From Istiophorus platypterus (lineage: Eukaryota > Chordata > Actinopteri > Istiophoriformes > Istiophoridae), in NCBI GenBank assembly GCA_016859345.1, contig CM029116.1, positions 8,120,143 to 8,184,142 of the forward strand: a DNA stretch of 64,000 nucleotides, read 5' to 3'. Below the pieces are notes generated by a model. It saw nothing but the letters and a program-made list of their open reading frames with translations, searched no databases and was not told the DNA's origin. Position numbers and translations under genes: made by a program. This document shows, piece by piece, positions 25,739-37,805 of the stretch. Position 1 is the stretch's first letter. Each line of letters begins with the position of its first letter.

Positions 25739-28700
25739 CTCAGGCCGCCTGCCTCCTCAAGGATCAAACCCTCAGCAGCAGGATCCTTTCCCTAAAGCCG
25801 TGTTGCCTCTGGACAGAGTGTACAAGGAAATCGCGATCCTTAAGAAACTGGATCATCACAATGTTGTTAAGCTGGTGGAGGTTAGACAGTTGTCTCACAG
25901 CATGTAAACATGCAACATGCACGTTTATATAATCTGTTTAATTCAAATGATTTCTTTTTTTAATGATAGTTTGGCATTTTTCTGTAAGAAATATGATACG
26001 TTGATGGGGTGTAGGTAAAACATGGTAGATACTCACGTTTTTTCATGAATAAAAATATTATGCATATTTTTTTTAAAAAGTTTGTTTTTATATATTAATT
26101 TGCAAAAAAGCTATTTCTAATTGATGTGTGGATTATAACAGAAAAAAACCCAAAGTGATGCGAAAAGAAAATTAATTAAAGCACCTGCAAACCCCCACAG
26201 GTTTTTTTTTCAAATTAAATTTTTAACTGTGGCTAATTATCCCTCTGCCTTGGTTACTGATGGTATTTCTGTCCTGGGATTCACACGTAGTCACCGCACT
26301 GTATGTAATGAGACTGAGGAAGGGTTAAACTGAGAAGAGGGAAGAGCTCTAAAATACCTGGTATCCCCTGTGTTTGTGTAGTACGAGTGCGCAGGACCGT
26401 TAAAACCCACAAAAGCACCAGAGTCATTATTCCTGCAGAGCAAGTAACTCAATGGATGAGTGTGAAATAGGATAGAATATGAGACCCCTGAATTAACGTG
26501 TCTTTCAGGTGCTTGATGATCCCAATGAAGATGGACTTCATATGGGTAAAGACTCATTTACACATTTTTCAGTTCCCGAATTTAGCTCCTAATGTATTAG
26601 TATAATAATATCAGTGCAAAGGGAAGAAGCCATTAAAAATCTGGTTATTTATCCCCAAAGCCTTCGAACTGATGACAAAAGGGTATGTGTCTGTGCCTTG
26701 GTGCGCTCTGTCAAAATCCCAGTGGAGTAGTCGGTTTGACAATGCCGCCGTGGGACACGGTGTAAATATTTCATCTGCTTTTCTGCCTCTCTCCGCCCGT
26801 CCTGCCGATCAGCCCGGTGATGGAGGTGCCTACGGACGACCCTTTCACGGAGGAGCGGGCCCGCTTTTACTTCAGAGACGTCGTCCTGGGAATAGAGTAC
26901 CGTAAGTGTGGAGTTAGGATTTACTTAAGCATCACACAGTAAAAACGGCATCAGTTTAGTCTAAGACCCCCCCCCCCCCATTTTGACACTGATAGCCGCA
27001 TGTAAACATATAATAAATGATTATAACACTATAATGTAGCTGTAAGAGGATGAAAGTGTTTATTAATGTGTTTAACTAGCCATAGCTAGGGGCTGCTGTA
27101 TTAACAGATAATGAATGAAAACACAGCTGTAATTATATAAAATGTGTCTTAACAGATGATGTTATAATTACCTGTAAATATTGTATATTAATAAAGGTAT
27201 AAAATGACTTTATAGCTGTTTACAACTACATTATAGTGTGTTACGAATAATTTATTAAGTATGTGTATACTGCTTATAAATTCTAAATGGGGATCTTAAA
27301 GTGAACTAATAGAGTAAACACCTTTAATAAGCTTTGCATTTTAAATTTCTTTTTGTAAAGGACACCGTGTGTAGAAAATTTCCCAGTTTGAGTCGTTGAA
27401 CAAGCTGGAAGTAACATCCAGTTCCACATGTAGTTGATTTAAAGGCAGAGATGAATCCTGTGTTGTTTAATCTGAAAGAGGAGACTGAATTTCATTGAAA
27501 ACAACAAAAAAAGAGCCTTTCTGGTGTTCACACCATCAGACGGCTCAGCAACTGCTCCATCCATACACAGTTCAAGGCAGGTTGAACGTGTTGTACTATG
27601 AAAGACCGGAAAACTTCACTGATCCATTTCATTGCCAGAGTTAAACCCGAGTGCGCCACTGTTCCTCATAGCTGCACCGAAAACACCGCTGCAGGGTCAA
27701 TACCCTTCCTCTTTCCACTTACTTTGTCCAGTGCACTATCACAAGATCATCCACAGAGACATCAAACCCTCCAACCTGCTGCTGGGGGACGACGGTCACG
27801 TCAAGATCGCCGACTTTGGCGTGAGCAACGAGTTCGAGGGGGCCGACGCCCTCCTGTCGAGCACGGCGGGGACCCCGGCCTTCATGGCCCCCGAGATGAT
27901 GACCGAACACGAGCGGAGATTCAGCGGAAAGGTGAGAACAAAGCTTCCTCTGCTGCTCTGGTGGGGGACGGACATTGGTAATCACTGAATTCCATATCTT
28001 TTGGCCGTGACTCATCACATGAGACTCGGCCTAATTGCGAGAAATTACTCAGAAGCGTTGTCCAACCGCCCGCTGAGAGCTTTTCCGCAATGACACATCC
28101 CTTGTAATTGGTGTGTTTGTTTACCAGGCCTTAGACGTGTGGGCGATGGGAGTCACACTCTACTGTTTTGTCTTTGGGAAGGTAAGCGAGTTCACAGCAA
28201 AATGCATGAAGAGTAAGATTTAAACATTTCGATTCATTTAAATTTTCTGTGTCCTCCGCCAGTGTCCTTTTTATGATGAATACATCGTCTCCCTGCACAA
28301 CAAAATCAAGAACAAACCCGTTGACTTTCCAGAGACGTAAGCGAACATCAGGAAACATTCACACAGCAGAATGTCTAATATAACGCCTTGTTATGTAATA
28401 TGAAACATGTAGTTACAACATAATATCAGTCCGGGGTCAAACCATAGACTCTAAGATTATCGCCGTGTCTCCAGAGGGCAGATGACAGCATCTGGCACAG
28501 AGTGAAGGTTTTATAGTAGATGTAAATATTACAATATTCTTTGCAGACTAGCTTTGAAAAAGCTAAGGTTTTTTTATGAAATTGAAAGGAAAAAAAATGA
28601 TGCGGTACTTGCATTGATTATTAGTGAAAGCGGAGGGTTATTGTGGTAATTGTAAAACATCCCTGGTGCCATTGGTGATATATAAGCTCTTGAACTACTA

Positions 28701-31700
28701 TGGACAAAAAAAACCACGTCTCTATTAATGGGGAGAATTGATACCTTGTGTAACCAGATCCTTCAACTTGAAAAGGCCTGATGGCCAGAGTTTTCTTTTT
28801 TATACTGTATCCATAGTTTAAAAGGCTATTTCCACTGCCTGCTCTTGTGTAGTTGATTTTGCAACTGTCATGCAGGTAGCCTGATATGATGAACTCAGCT
28901 GGTTCGGGGTTTTTCGTTATGTGTGGACAATAGATTTTTGGTGAAAAACGGGCTCGTTTTCATGCCTCATGATGGTCGGCTGAGAAGCTGAAAAAGTGCG
29001 TGCACCAGTCTCATGCAGTCTCGCAGCAGAAACTTTCACTTGTCACACCAGGTGAAACACACAGACTCCAATCCAGAAAAGACTGCATGCAATGCATCAA
29101 AATAAATAAATAATGTTATTAGGTGCATCTGTGTTTAACAAGTAAAACTATCTACTGCGAAAAAGTTTCATTCCACATTTTTCCTACTGATATTGTGCCA
29201 AGGTGAAAAATGTGCCCAGACCCCGTTCATACAACCACAGCCAAAAATATATTTTATCTGTGAAACCGTAAAGTGATTTTTGTCACTTTTCTTTTTCTCA
29301 CAGGCCATTTATTAGTAATGAACTGAAGGAGCTCATTGGACGGATGCTGGATAAAAACCCCGAAACAAGAATCACCATCCCTGATATTAAGGTCCCAAAA
29401 AAAAAAAAAAAACAATAACTGAATCAGATTCTTATTGAACAAAATACAATTTGTTCACCGACAATCTGTGTTGGTTTTCCGTGTTGACGGAGTCACTGTG
29501 GTTGTGCGTCGTTACAGCTGCATCCCTGGGTGACGGAGGACGGCTCGAGTCCTCTCCCTCTGGAGGAGGAGCACTGCACAGCGGTGGAGGTCACTGAGGA
29601 GGAGGTGCAGAACAGCGTCAAACTCATCCCCAGCCTCTCCGCTGTGGTGAGTCCGAAACCCCTAGGCCCCAAACCGGCCCCTGGTTCGAGGAATCCAAAG
29701 TATCTTAGGCGCATTATTTTCACATTTACTCCTTCTGTCGATTGCTTGAAGGTTTCCCTTAAAAAATCTCCTTTCCTCTGTGGCCTTAGAGACGTATGGC
29801 TCGGTGGCATTTCCTGCCATGAATTGGTCTCAGGTTGTTTTCTACTAAACTCTCTTTCTTGAATATCAACATGTGCATAGGATTTTAAAAAAATATAATC
29901 TGAAGCTGTAAGAAATTCGGGAGGCCGATCGGCAGGCAAGAAAAAGTCAGACGTCGGCTTGAGGAAACCTTTTGTGTCCTTAGGACACAAAAAAATATCA
30001 TTTTGTGCATCTTGTTGCCTGTTAAGTTATGACACGGCATATTTAAATGACAGGACAGCTGAAGGGGACATGAATAAACAGTCTGTGATGGTATTAGATT
30101 ATTAAAAACAATGAAGAGTAACCACTCACAGTTTACCAGAAATTGAAGTTATTGGGATTTTTATTGGCATTTCATATTCAAAAATTTAAAAAAAAAAAGA
30201 TGTAAATGTGAAATTTAAAAGAAGCAACAAGAGAATTTCTTTTCGCTGATCCTCTCCCTGATGTCCACGGCAGATTCTAGTGAAGTCCATGCTGAGGAAG
30301 CGGTCCTTCAGTAATCCCTTCGAGTGTCAGGGCAGACGGGCGGAGAGGTCCATGTCTGCCCCCGGAGGTCTTCTTACGTAAGTAGCCTCCTCTGTAAATC
30401 CCGCCTGCTCCGCCGAACCGCCAGCTCTGCGATCAGGCCTCGACCGGCACAGAGCGGCGAGCAGATGCTCGGATAAAAATAGAGCAGTCAGTCTCAAACT
30501 TTATATGTGTGCGGTGCGTCTCTCACTTGCAAAACAGGTTAAGCACATCTAGGCCATTAATCTCCGAGACACCGACGAGCTCCCACGTTGTTTGTTTTGT
30601 TTTGGTCCTTGTATTAGCGGGACACTCGGCCAGATAAACCCCCCCCACCCCCACCCCCAACCCTCCACCGGGCTAAATACAGGCCCCTGCGGCAGCAGAG
30701 ATAATGGCTGCAATGCTTTTGTTTTCCATTAACAAGCCAGTCTTGTCGGCGGGGGGGGGCCGGCACAGCTAATTACACTTTGTCGGGAAGGGATGTGGAG
30801 CTATAGCTACATCGTCCTCCACACATACACACACTCAGACACACACACACACACACACACACAAACCACCAGCACCACAGTGTTACAGCACTGCAGTCTC
30901 CAACCCACTGAAATCTGCAGGGATCGGGCTGCCTGTCCATCTGACACATGGTCAAATGGTCAAATCTTAAACGACAGCAGGTCGGAACCGAAGATAAAGA
31001 CAAGAAGGTTAAAGCAATAAATGCATCGCGGTTTAAAAGGCGTAGTTTGGCGCTGCAGCTGGCTTGGAGAAGAAGAAGAAGATCAACGATCTTAGGCTTG
31101 ATCTTCTTGGAGGGATGATGTATTTGGCATTGTGTTCCAGAGATTGAATATCATATTGATTTTTCTGCCTGGAAATTAGGGACCAGTTGATTCAAGATTA
31201 GGCCTTTAAATTGAAATCGGCTCTGTGGTCTGGAGTTTGACCGAAGTTAGAGGTCTTTCTGTGTGGAGACCCAGAGTGTTCAATAAACGAATGAATAAAT
31301 ATTACACCAAGAAATACTGCGACATAACCTGAATATGAACAAATAGAGACAAAATATTGAATTCAACCGTAAAAATGTGTAATATCAGACATTTGTCTTA
31401 AACTCAGTTCATTATTATTATTGTGAAAATCTTCTTTTCACAGTAACCAAGTTAATTAATCATTGCAGTTTTTATTTCAAAATCCAGGCAAATCTGCACA
31501 AGCCGCAGCTAATGACATAACCGGCTCCACCGTGCTTGTCTTGATTGACGGACAAAACCCTGTGATGAAAGGCATTATGTAATAAAACAGTCACGGGGGG
31601 GGCTATTATATAAAAAATAATACAACACAATACAATAATAATACAACAGATACAATACAATAAGTTGTTATTGTCAAATAAATAAATAAATAAAATAAGT

Positions 31701-32569
31701 AGGTTGAATTTAAATTTTCACCAAATTTAGCTGTTTTTTTAAAAAACGCTTTGTATTTATTTACAATTATTTACTTCGCAATGTCTTTTTAAATTATTTA
31801 ATATTGAGCACTTTGGTTCTCCTTACACTTAACCGGCCGGATGGTGGCACAATAATGAAAAAAACTGATGAAACGACGGCGACAACATTGTTTAAGTTAA
31901 AAATTTCCGATACTGAATCTTAGAGGAACTGGCACTTTGGGAAATCTGTCTATGCGCTTTTTCCTTCTGAGACTTGGAGGAGAAGATTTTTACCACTTTC
32001 ATATCTCCTCAGTAGATATGAAGCCACAGCCTGCGGCCCGTTGGCTTAGCTTAGCCCAGCAACACCCGTTGACAGTCTTTATGCTAAGCTAAGATAGCTT
32101 GATATTTACAGTAAAAAAAAATAAATAAAAAAAATAAACAATTTTCTCATCTACCTCTCTACAAAAAGCGAATAAGCTTATTTCCCTAAATGTCTGACTG
32201 TTCCTTTTAACTGCGACAGCTACAATAAGATAAAAGTCTGTGTTGGTGGTGAACTGTGGTACAAGCTGACACACAGTGCGGCCTCTTACATCACATCTCC
32301 TTCTTGCAGTGGCTGCTGGGGCTTACTGGGCTCTTCGCCTCAGATTCATCCTTCCTTGAGGTAAAATAAATAGGTTTTTTTAAAAAGCCTTTAGGCCGAG
32401 CTCATGCGCTCTTCACCCAGCACGGCTCATCATCATCAGTTGTTTGTTCAACCTTAAGAGGATTTAAGAGGGACGAGGCAAAGCAAAGCTCTCGACGACG
32501 AGCTGTACCTAAAATAAATGGACACGCGCGCACGCATACACACACACACACATAGAGGCACACACACAC

Positions 32570-32646
<77 letters not shown>

Positions 32647-33322
32647 TGCACGCATAGACACACACACACACACACTCACAGACACACACACATGCGCATG
32701 CAGACACACACACAGACACACACACAGACACATACGCACACACAGACACACACACACGCATGCACACACACGCATGCACACACATGTGCAGACACACAGA
32801 CATGCATGCACACGCATGCACACACACACACACATGCACACACGCGTGCACACACACATGCACACACACGCATACAGATGCACGCACGCACGCACACACG
32901 CATGAAAACACATGCACGAACACACAAATGCACACAGACACACACACATGCACACAGACACACACATACACACACCCACGCACACACATGCATGTGCTGC
33001 CTCCCTCTGTGTCCTCTCGAGGTTGTTGTGGATAAAAAGTGATGAGCTGTGCTGTGGAGGACATGTACTCTTTGACATTTTCAGTCTAGTGTTACCCGCC
33101 CCCCCCCACACACGCACACACAAACACACACACCTCCCTCACCCCCCACCCCCCTCATACCCCCCGCCAGCCCCCCCCCCACCCCTCACCTCTTTCCCTC
33201 CCACCTCCAACAGCATGATCGAGCGTTCTTTTGCCAACAGGAAAGTCAGCAACGAGGGGAGCAGAGAGGGAGAGCTGGAGGACTTGTATGAGGACGACAC
33301 CTTCACGGAGAGCGCAGATTAA
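24822..33322 (+). CDS. camkk1: Calcium/calmodulin-dependent protein kinase kinase 1
   Basis: CAMKK1 is a Ser/Thr kinase that phosphorylates the activation loops of CaMKI, CaMKIV and related kinases. Fifteen coding exons join in phase: 24822-25076, 25166-25213, 25326-25379, 25471-25522, 25744-25880, 26509-26545, 26661-26682, 26813-26901, 27732-27931, 28128-28181, 28263-28336, 29304-29391, 29518-29646, 30274-30377 and 33214-33322 (TAA), giving 483 residues (human 505). Kinase landmarks are the glycine loop IGKGSYG (99-105), catalytic Lys122 in AMK, HRD at 239-241, DFG at 259-261, the activation-loop STAGTP and APE at 284-286. The family's Arg/Pro-rich insert lies just after AMKVVSKKK. The autoinhibitory and calmodulin-binding segment is at about 402-430 (NSVKLIPSL, VKSMLRKRSF). 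The N-terminus carries the RKLSLQER phosphosite motif. The ATG has a strong Kozak context. The C-terminal exon (ERSFANRKVS...) is acidic at its end. CAMKK2 fits less well. Confidence 0.95.
25613..25736. repeat. (TG)n array abutting the camkk1 exon-5 acceptor
   Basis: About 60 TG units with a few CG interruptions end 5 bases before the CAG acceptor at 25741-25743. The usual polypyrimidine tract is replaced by TG repeat plus only CTCT. Confidence 0.95.
26902..27731 (+). other. camkk1 intron, no exon recognised
   Basis: This AT-rich 0.8-kb intron has a C11 run at about 26968-26979 and repeated TATAATG/ATTATAG motifs at 27010-27290, which look like a degenerate interspersed repeat. Nothing coding is seen. 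Confidence 0.6.
28337..29303 (+). other. camkk1 intron, no exon recognised
   Basis: This intron of about 1 kb lies between the exon ending AGAGAC at 28336 and the exon starting at 29304. It is AT-rich and shows no feature I can name. Confidence 0.6.
30840..30863. repeat. (CA)n microsatellite in last camkk1 intron
   Basis: Twelve CA units, preceded by an imperfect ACACATACACACACTCAGAC stretch. Confidence 0.9.
31925..32212. repeat. Short interspersed repeat with GCTTAGCTTAG core
   Basis: The element begins GGAACTGGCACTTTGGGAAA and runs through GGAGAAGATTTTTACCAC, ATATGAAGCCACAGCC, TTGGCTTAGCTTAGC and TTTATGCTAAGCTAAG. It ends TTCCCTAAATGTCTGACTG, then TTCCTTTAA. From general knowledge this order matches an abundant non-coding repeat of percomorph-like fish. 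A second copy, in the opposite orientation, lies at about 36071-36400. Confidence 0.65.
32521..32995. repeat. Long imperfect (CA)n / CACGCATG array
   Basis: About 475 bases consist almost only of CA units, with GCATGCACGC, CAGACACA and CATGCACA interruptions. The 5' third is nearly pure CA; the rest is variant. Long reading frames cross it on both strands, but they are products of the repeat and not genes. Confidence 0.97.
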
Positions 33323-33671
33323 ATTCACACGTGCTTTGACACGGATTAAAAAAAAATTTCCCCTAATTTCTTTTTTTTTTTTTCCTCAGTTTAGTGCAAG
33401 AAATTGCTCTGCGATACATATTGATTATTTTTTTTAAAAAAAGGAAGGATAGTGCATTGAATGTATAGAGTCATAGCACGTAAAACTAGATTCTTATTCG
33501 GTCCAGCCTGCTTGTTGGCTGCTCTGTTAATATTTAAATGACAGTTGGCACGATCGATGGCATGTGTTGCTCGTGAACGCAACATGGACCATTTACTTTG
33601 GATTGTACTTAAAATTGTAAATATGCTCTTTGAAGAAGATATTTTTACATTTTCTTACTGTGGTTGAAGAG

Positions 33672-33677
33672 AATAAA
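33672..33677 (+). promoter_or_regulatory. Polyadenylation signal of camkk1
   Basis: AATAAA lies 350 bases after the camkk1 stop, the first canonical signal in the 3' UTR, and TG/T-rich sequence follows. Confidence 0.65.
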
Positions 33678-35119
33678 AGACCTCGTCTGAACCAGTGGCT
33701 TTGAATGATTGCAGAAAAAACCTAACTGGGATTTATCGTGCACTGTTACATGCAGGAACACCACAGTGTTGCTGAGACACTAGGTGGCAGCCTTGTGACA
33801 ACCTGGGTGTTCTTTTCTTTTTGGGTCCTTGGATTGCCTCATTATTACTCACCAGCTCAGCAAGTCTTTCTGCTTTGTTCTACGGGGGGTTTATGGCATT
33901 TTAACATTAATGGCGTTCAAATTTTTCTCGAAAATGTTATGTTAATCTGTGTATGTGTACACACCCATACATCACAATGCCTCCCTCTCAAACCTGTAGA
34001 ATCGCTCGGGTTCTAAAAACACTGAAACAGTGAAACTGCGACAGATTTTTCCATTTTTAAGGCCTGCTTCAGTTTCACATGCACTTCGTTCCCCAGACCA
34101 ATAGAGGGCAGCATTGCGTCGGAAGTAAAGAGATAGCCACCGACCAGGAGGCCCTGAGTTTGAGCCCTTGCTAGCAGTAGTAATCAACGCTGCCCGGGTA
34201 AGTCTCTAAATTATGGCTTTTCAGAGACGTTCAAAAACAGCATCCAAACATCACACGGTGTATAAATCGGATTCTCCCCTTGGATTTATGGTGAAATTCG
34301 GACTTATAAGCGTCATATTGCAGCACGTGCTCACGTTATACTACTACTGGTGCCCAGATGCTGATGGTGCAGCGACTTAAACACGCTTTGAATAAAGGGT
34401 GGAGACAGCGTACCGCTGGCGAATATGAAACTCTGAGAACAGTATTGGGAATAGAAAAACGAAACAAAGTTAAATGATTGTTCAGAAAATAATGAGATTC
34501 TTTAAACGAGAGTTAGAGCAAAAGCTGTTCCAAAAATGAGTTTGTATAGAATCAAGAAAATGGGATTCACAAAAGGGAAATGCTTTGATTTCAGTCTCCC
34601 AGTTTGTAGTTTACAAGCACTTACTGAGGGACTTAACCCTCGGTACAAATTAGCATTGGATTTAATATTGAATTTCCAAACAGCTGGTGCAAACAGCTCC
34701 AGGTTATTTGTTTGTTGATAGTTAATTATTGTAAACACCTCTCCTGATATATCTCATGTCTCTGGAAGGATATTATGATGAACGTATGAAAGATTCGTGT
34801 GGATAATAATACACCTTTTATTGTTTTTACACAGTATATGAGCATTTAAAATAGATTGAGACGATTCAAACCTGACAATCTAAAAAAAACGCTAAAGAAA
34901 TATGTAAAACGATGATAAAATGTAAATGTTCTCCTAAATTTTGAGGGTAAGGAATCAGAGAAATTGGACGGTAATTTATTCTCTTCTTTGTATTTTTATA
35001 ATTTTCTTAGAAATTGCTAATACTTAGCAGGGATTCCTCATCGTGGCAAATATACAAATTTGAAAACTGTTGCATTTTCAAAAGTTGTAGTTTTATTTTT
35101 TTTCCCAGTAGGGGAAAAA

Positions 35120-35575
35120 GTTAATCAGATCTTTTACCTGAGTAAAAGTAGCAATACCACAGTGTAGAAAAATGCTGTTTCAAGTCAAATTCCTGTATTT
35201 CAAAAACCCTTATTTAAGTAGAAGTACTATATTAGCATCAAGACATACAAAAGTACCAAAAATAAAAGTACTCATTATACAGAGTACTATAGACTATATT
35301 TGTATTATAATTACTAATGTTCAAACATCACATTAATTACGCATCCGGAAAAGGTGGAGCTCATTCTAACTACTCTATATACTTGCAGGTTTCGTAAGCT
35401 ATAATAATACATTGAAATTCATTGTTGAGTATGTTTTTGAACTAATCATCTTAATCTGAAGTAACCAGAGACTAGTACAGCTCTCAGATAAATGAAGTAA
35501 AAGGTAAAAAGGCGTCTGTAACGTGGTGGAGTAGAATGTAAAGTGGCATAAACTGGAAATACTCAAAGGGCCCAG
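35120..35575. repeat. Non-autonomous transposon-like repeat (AAGTAAAAGTA type)
   Basis: The element runs from TTTTACCTGAGTAAAAGTAGC through ACCAAAAATAAAAGTACTC to AACTGGAAATACTCAAAG. The pattern of short GTACTT/AAGTAC and GTAAAAGTA words is that of an abundant fish repeat. Related copies lie at about 38745-38910, 53215-53340 and 57525-58055. Confidence 0.6.
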
Positions 35576-36070
35576 AGCTGGATATTTTATCCCAACGCAA
35601 ACTGTATCCCATCGCCGCTCTCGTCTCTCCTTTGATTGTGCTGCAAAAATAGATCTTTCAGTTCAGAGGAAGAGGAGGAGGCATGATGCTGCAAAATGTA
35701 AAAATCCCTGAGGAAGGCTGCCGCCGCCAGTCGCCACCACAGCAGTACCGTCCATGCAGTGTCCCGATCGGCACAGATCTCAGGTGCATCAGGTTGAGCT
35801 GTGGACACACCATTGGTTTCGGGGGTGGGGGGGTGGAAGGGGGGGGTAGTAGTCAGAAACGACGAAGAGAGAAAAACACAAAGATCAAATTGTTATCGAC
35901 AGTTCGGAGGAGGTCAGCGGAGCAGAGGGGGGAGGTTACAGGTGAACAGCCGATCCAGGCCACGATGTAAACTCACCAATGAAGCGTTTGCCCGGTAGCA
36001 AGAGCGGGTTTGAAACGGTGCCAGATCCAGAAAGACGGACCATCACGTGCCAGTTGGCCGGAGGCAGGGG

Positions 36071-36400
36071 AAGCAGCTAGCTGGCTCCATCCGAGGGTTA
36101 CGTAACGCGCCCGCCAGCATCCCGGGCTCGTAAATCAGCACGGCCCATCCAGTTTGTTTAATCTTAAGCTAATGTTAGTTCTGTGCAACCGACTTGTTGT
36201 TTCCCGCTCTGGTTTCTGTAGCGGTTAAACAAAACAAAGATATGAAGCGCTGCGATGAGCAGAGGCGCTGGTGGGCGGATTTTGTTGCATCTGAACGCGG
36301 CCGGGCTGTTTCCCCTGTGTTTTTTGGTCTTTGCGCTGAGCTAAGCTAATGGGCTTCGGCTTCATATTCACTGGACAGTGGTGTCAATCTTCGCAGCTAA
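36071..36400. repeat. Second copy of the GCTTAGCTTAG-core repeat, opposite orientation
   Basis: AAGCAGCTAGCTGGCTCCATC, GGTTACGTAACGCGCCCGCC, CCAGTTTGTTTAATC, GAGCTAAGCTAATGG and CTTCATATTCACTGGACAGTG follow the order of the repeat family seen at 31925-32212, read the other way. It explains the odd GC-rich patch here without invoking a gene. Confidence 0.55.
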
Positions 36401-36544
36401 GTGTCCCGAAATGTTAAACTACAGGGACCACACTCTTGTTAAGTAGGGCTAGCTGGCGAGATAGCCTTGACTAAAGCTAATTTACTCACTTCCCCCCGTT
36501 TCTTTTAGACATGAATCTTTTTAATGCTCAAAAATTGTAGTTTT

Positions 36545-36566
36545 TATATATATATATATATATATA
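36545..36566. repeat. (TA)n microsatellite
   Basis: Eleven TA units in intergenic sequence. Confidence 0.9.
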
Positions 36567-37773
36567 CCACGTAAACAATACAACAGCCAATATATTATAT
36601 CATAATTGACAGAAAAAGGAAAACCAGATAAACGACTCCTGCTAAATGCTAACTAACCTCACTAGTATAGTGGCAGATTAATTTAGCTCATTAGTTCAAA
36701 TGTACCATTAGATACTGTTTGGTAGATACTGCATTATATTAGTATCTAAATATTTTGATGTAAGGTATTTGGAATCGATTAATAATCAGCTTAAAAGGCT
36801 TGATATTGTGGTTTCACAGGTTCTACTGTGTATCCGTCATATGGTTTGACTAAGAGCCTTCAGTCTTCTCGCCTCTGCTTCACCTCCGTCTCTGTGCTGC
36901 ACAATAAAATCTGTAATGGCAAATATTCTGTTTATTTATAATCACAGATATATATCCTGCATCCTGCATCGCCACAGCCTCAGATACAAAAACAAAGGTC
37001 TGGATGATGGCGTACGATGAACCGCGTGAACTCCCACGTTACATCTTCTGCGTCGGCCTCCCTGTGATTTTCTTCTTTTTCTTTTTTTTTTTTGTTTTGC
37101 AATAAAAAATAAAATTAAATCTACCCCCACCACTTTAGCCTCCGTGAGCTAAAATGGTGCGTGAGGCCATTTGTATTCCTGCAGTCAGCCCATTCTTCTG
37201 TTCGCTGCAGTTATGTGAAGACCAAGGAGGAGTGTTTCTCAGCAAAGATTTCTGTGGAAACCGTTGCCATGCAACAGCACAATACGGCGATCGTAGTAAC
37301 TTCACTGTACGACTGCTCTCTTTCTCCTCAGCTCTCGCTGCCCTGGGCGGCGATGCAACGTCCCGTCCTGTTCCATTCTATTCTGTCCCATTCTATTCTA
37401 ATCCGGTCTATTTTCTGTACATCCAGATGCATAATAAGCTCTTTCTTTTTGGCCCGCGCACTGTGGTGTCATTGTTTTCGCGGACGGGCCGGGGAAACTT
37501 TCGCCTCAGCGTCTGGTTCCACACCCAGGCTCCCTTCGGTTTCCACATCCAGCGCCAGCTGCAGCCCGGCCTCGGACATTTAGCTAAACACTGACCTTTG
37601 AGTCTCACTGTTAACCCTCTAGTGCTGTCACCGCGCCACGTCTCACCCGCGCCGCCGTCCCCGTCTCGCTCTGTCTTCTCCGTGCCTGCCATTCACCACG
37701 GCCGACCCCGCTGACCCGCTGTCAACTGAGCTGTGCGTCGCCGCGAGGCTGCACAGTGGAGGAAGGCGATTCT

Positions 37774-37805
<32 letters not shown>

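Larger units (their letters stand above)
30378..33213 (+). other. Last camkk1 intron (2.8 kb), rich in simple repeats
   Basis: This is the longest camkk1 intron. It holds a C-rich stretch (30640-30668), a CA tract (30840-30863), a TAAA-type stretch (31680-31695), an interspersed repeat (31925-32212), the large CA-type array (32521-32995) and a C-rich tract (33099-33185) just before the acceptor. No further exon was found. Alternative C-terminal exons, known for CAMKK genes, could lie here but none is recognisable. Confidence 0.7.

Noticed and set aside
32402..33322. Long open frames of Cys/Val or His/Thr repeats on both strands
   Set aside because: They are six-frame products of the CA/CACGCATG array in the last camkk1 intron. 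The same effect explains the frames at 25566-25932, 60364-60633 and 61858-62136.
35683..36300. CpG-rich patch looking like a first exon or promoter
   Set aside because: Much of it (36071-36400) follows the order of a known type of fish interspersed repeat also present at 31925-32212. No coding exon follows.
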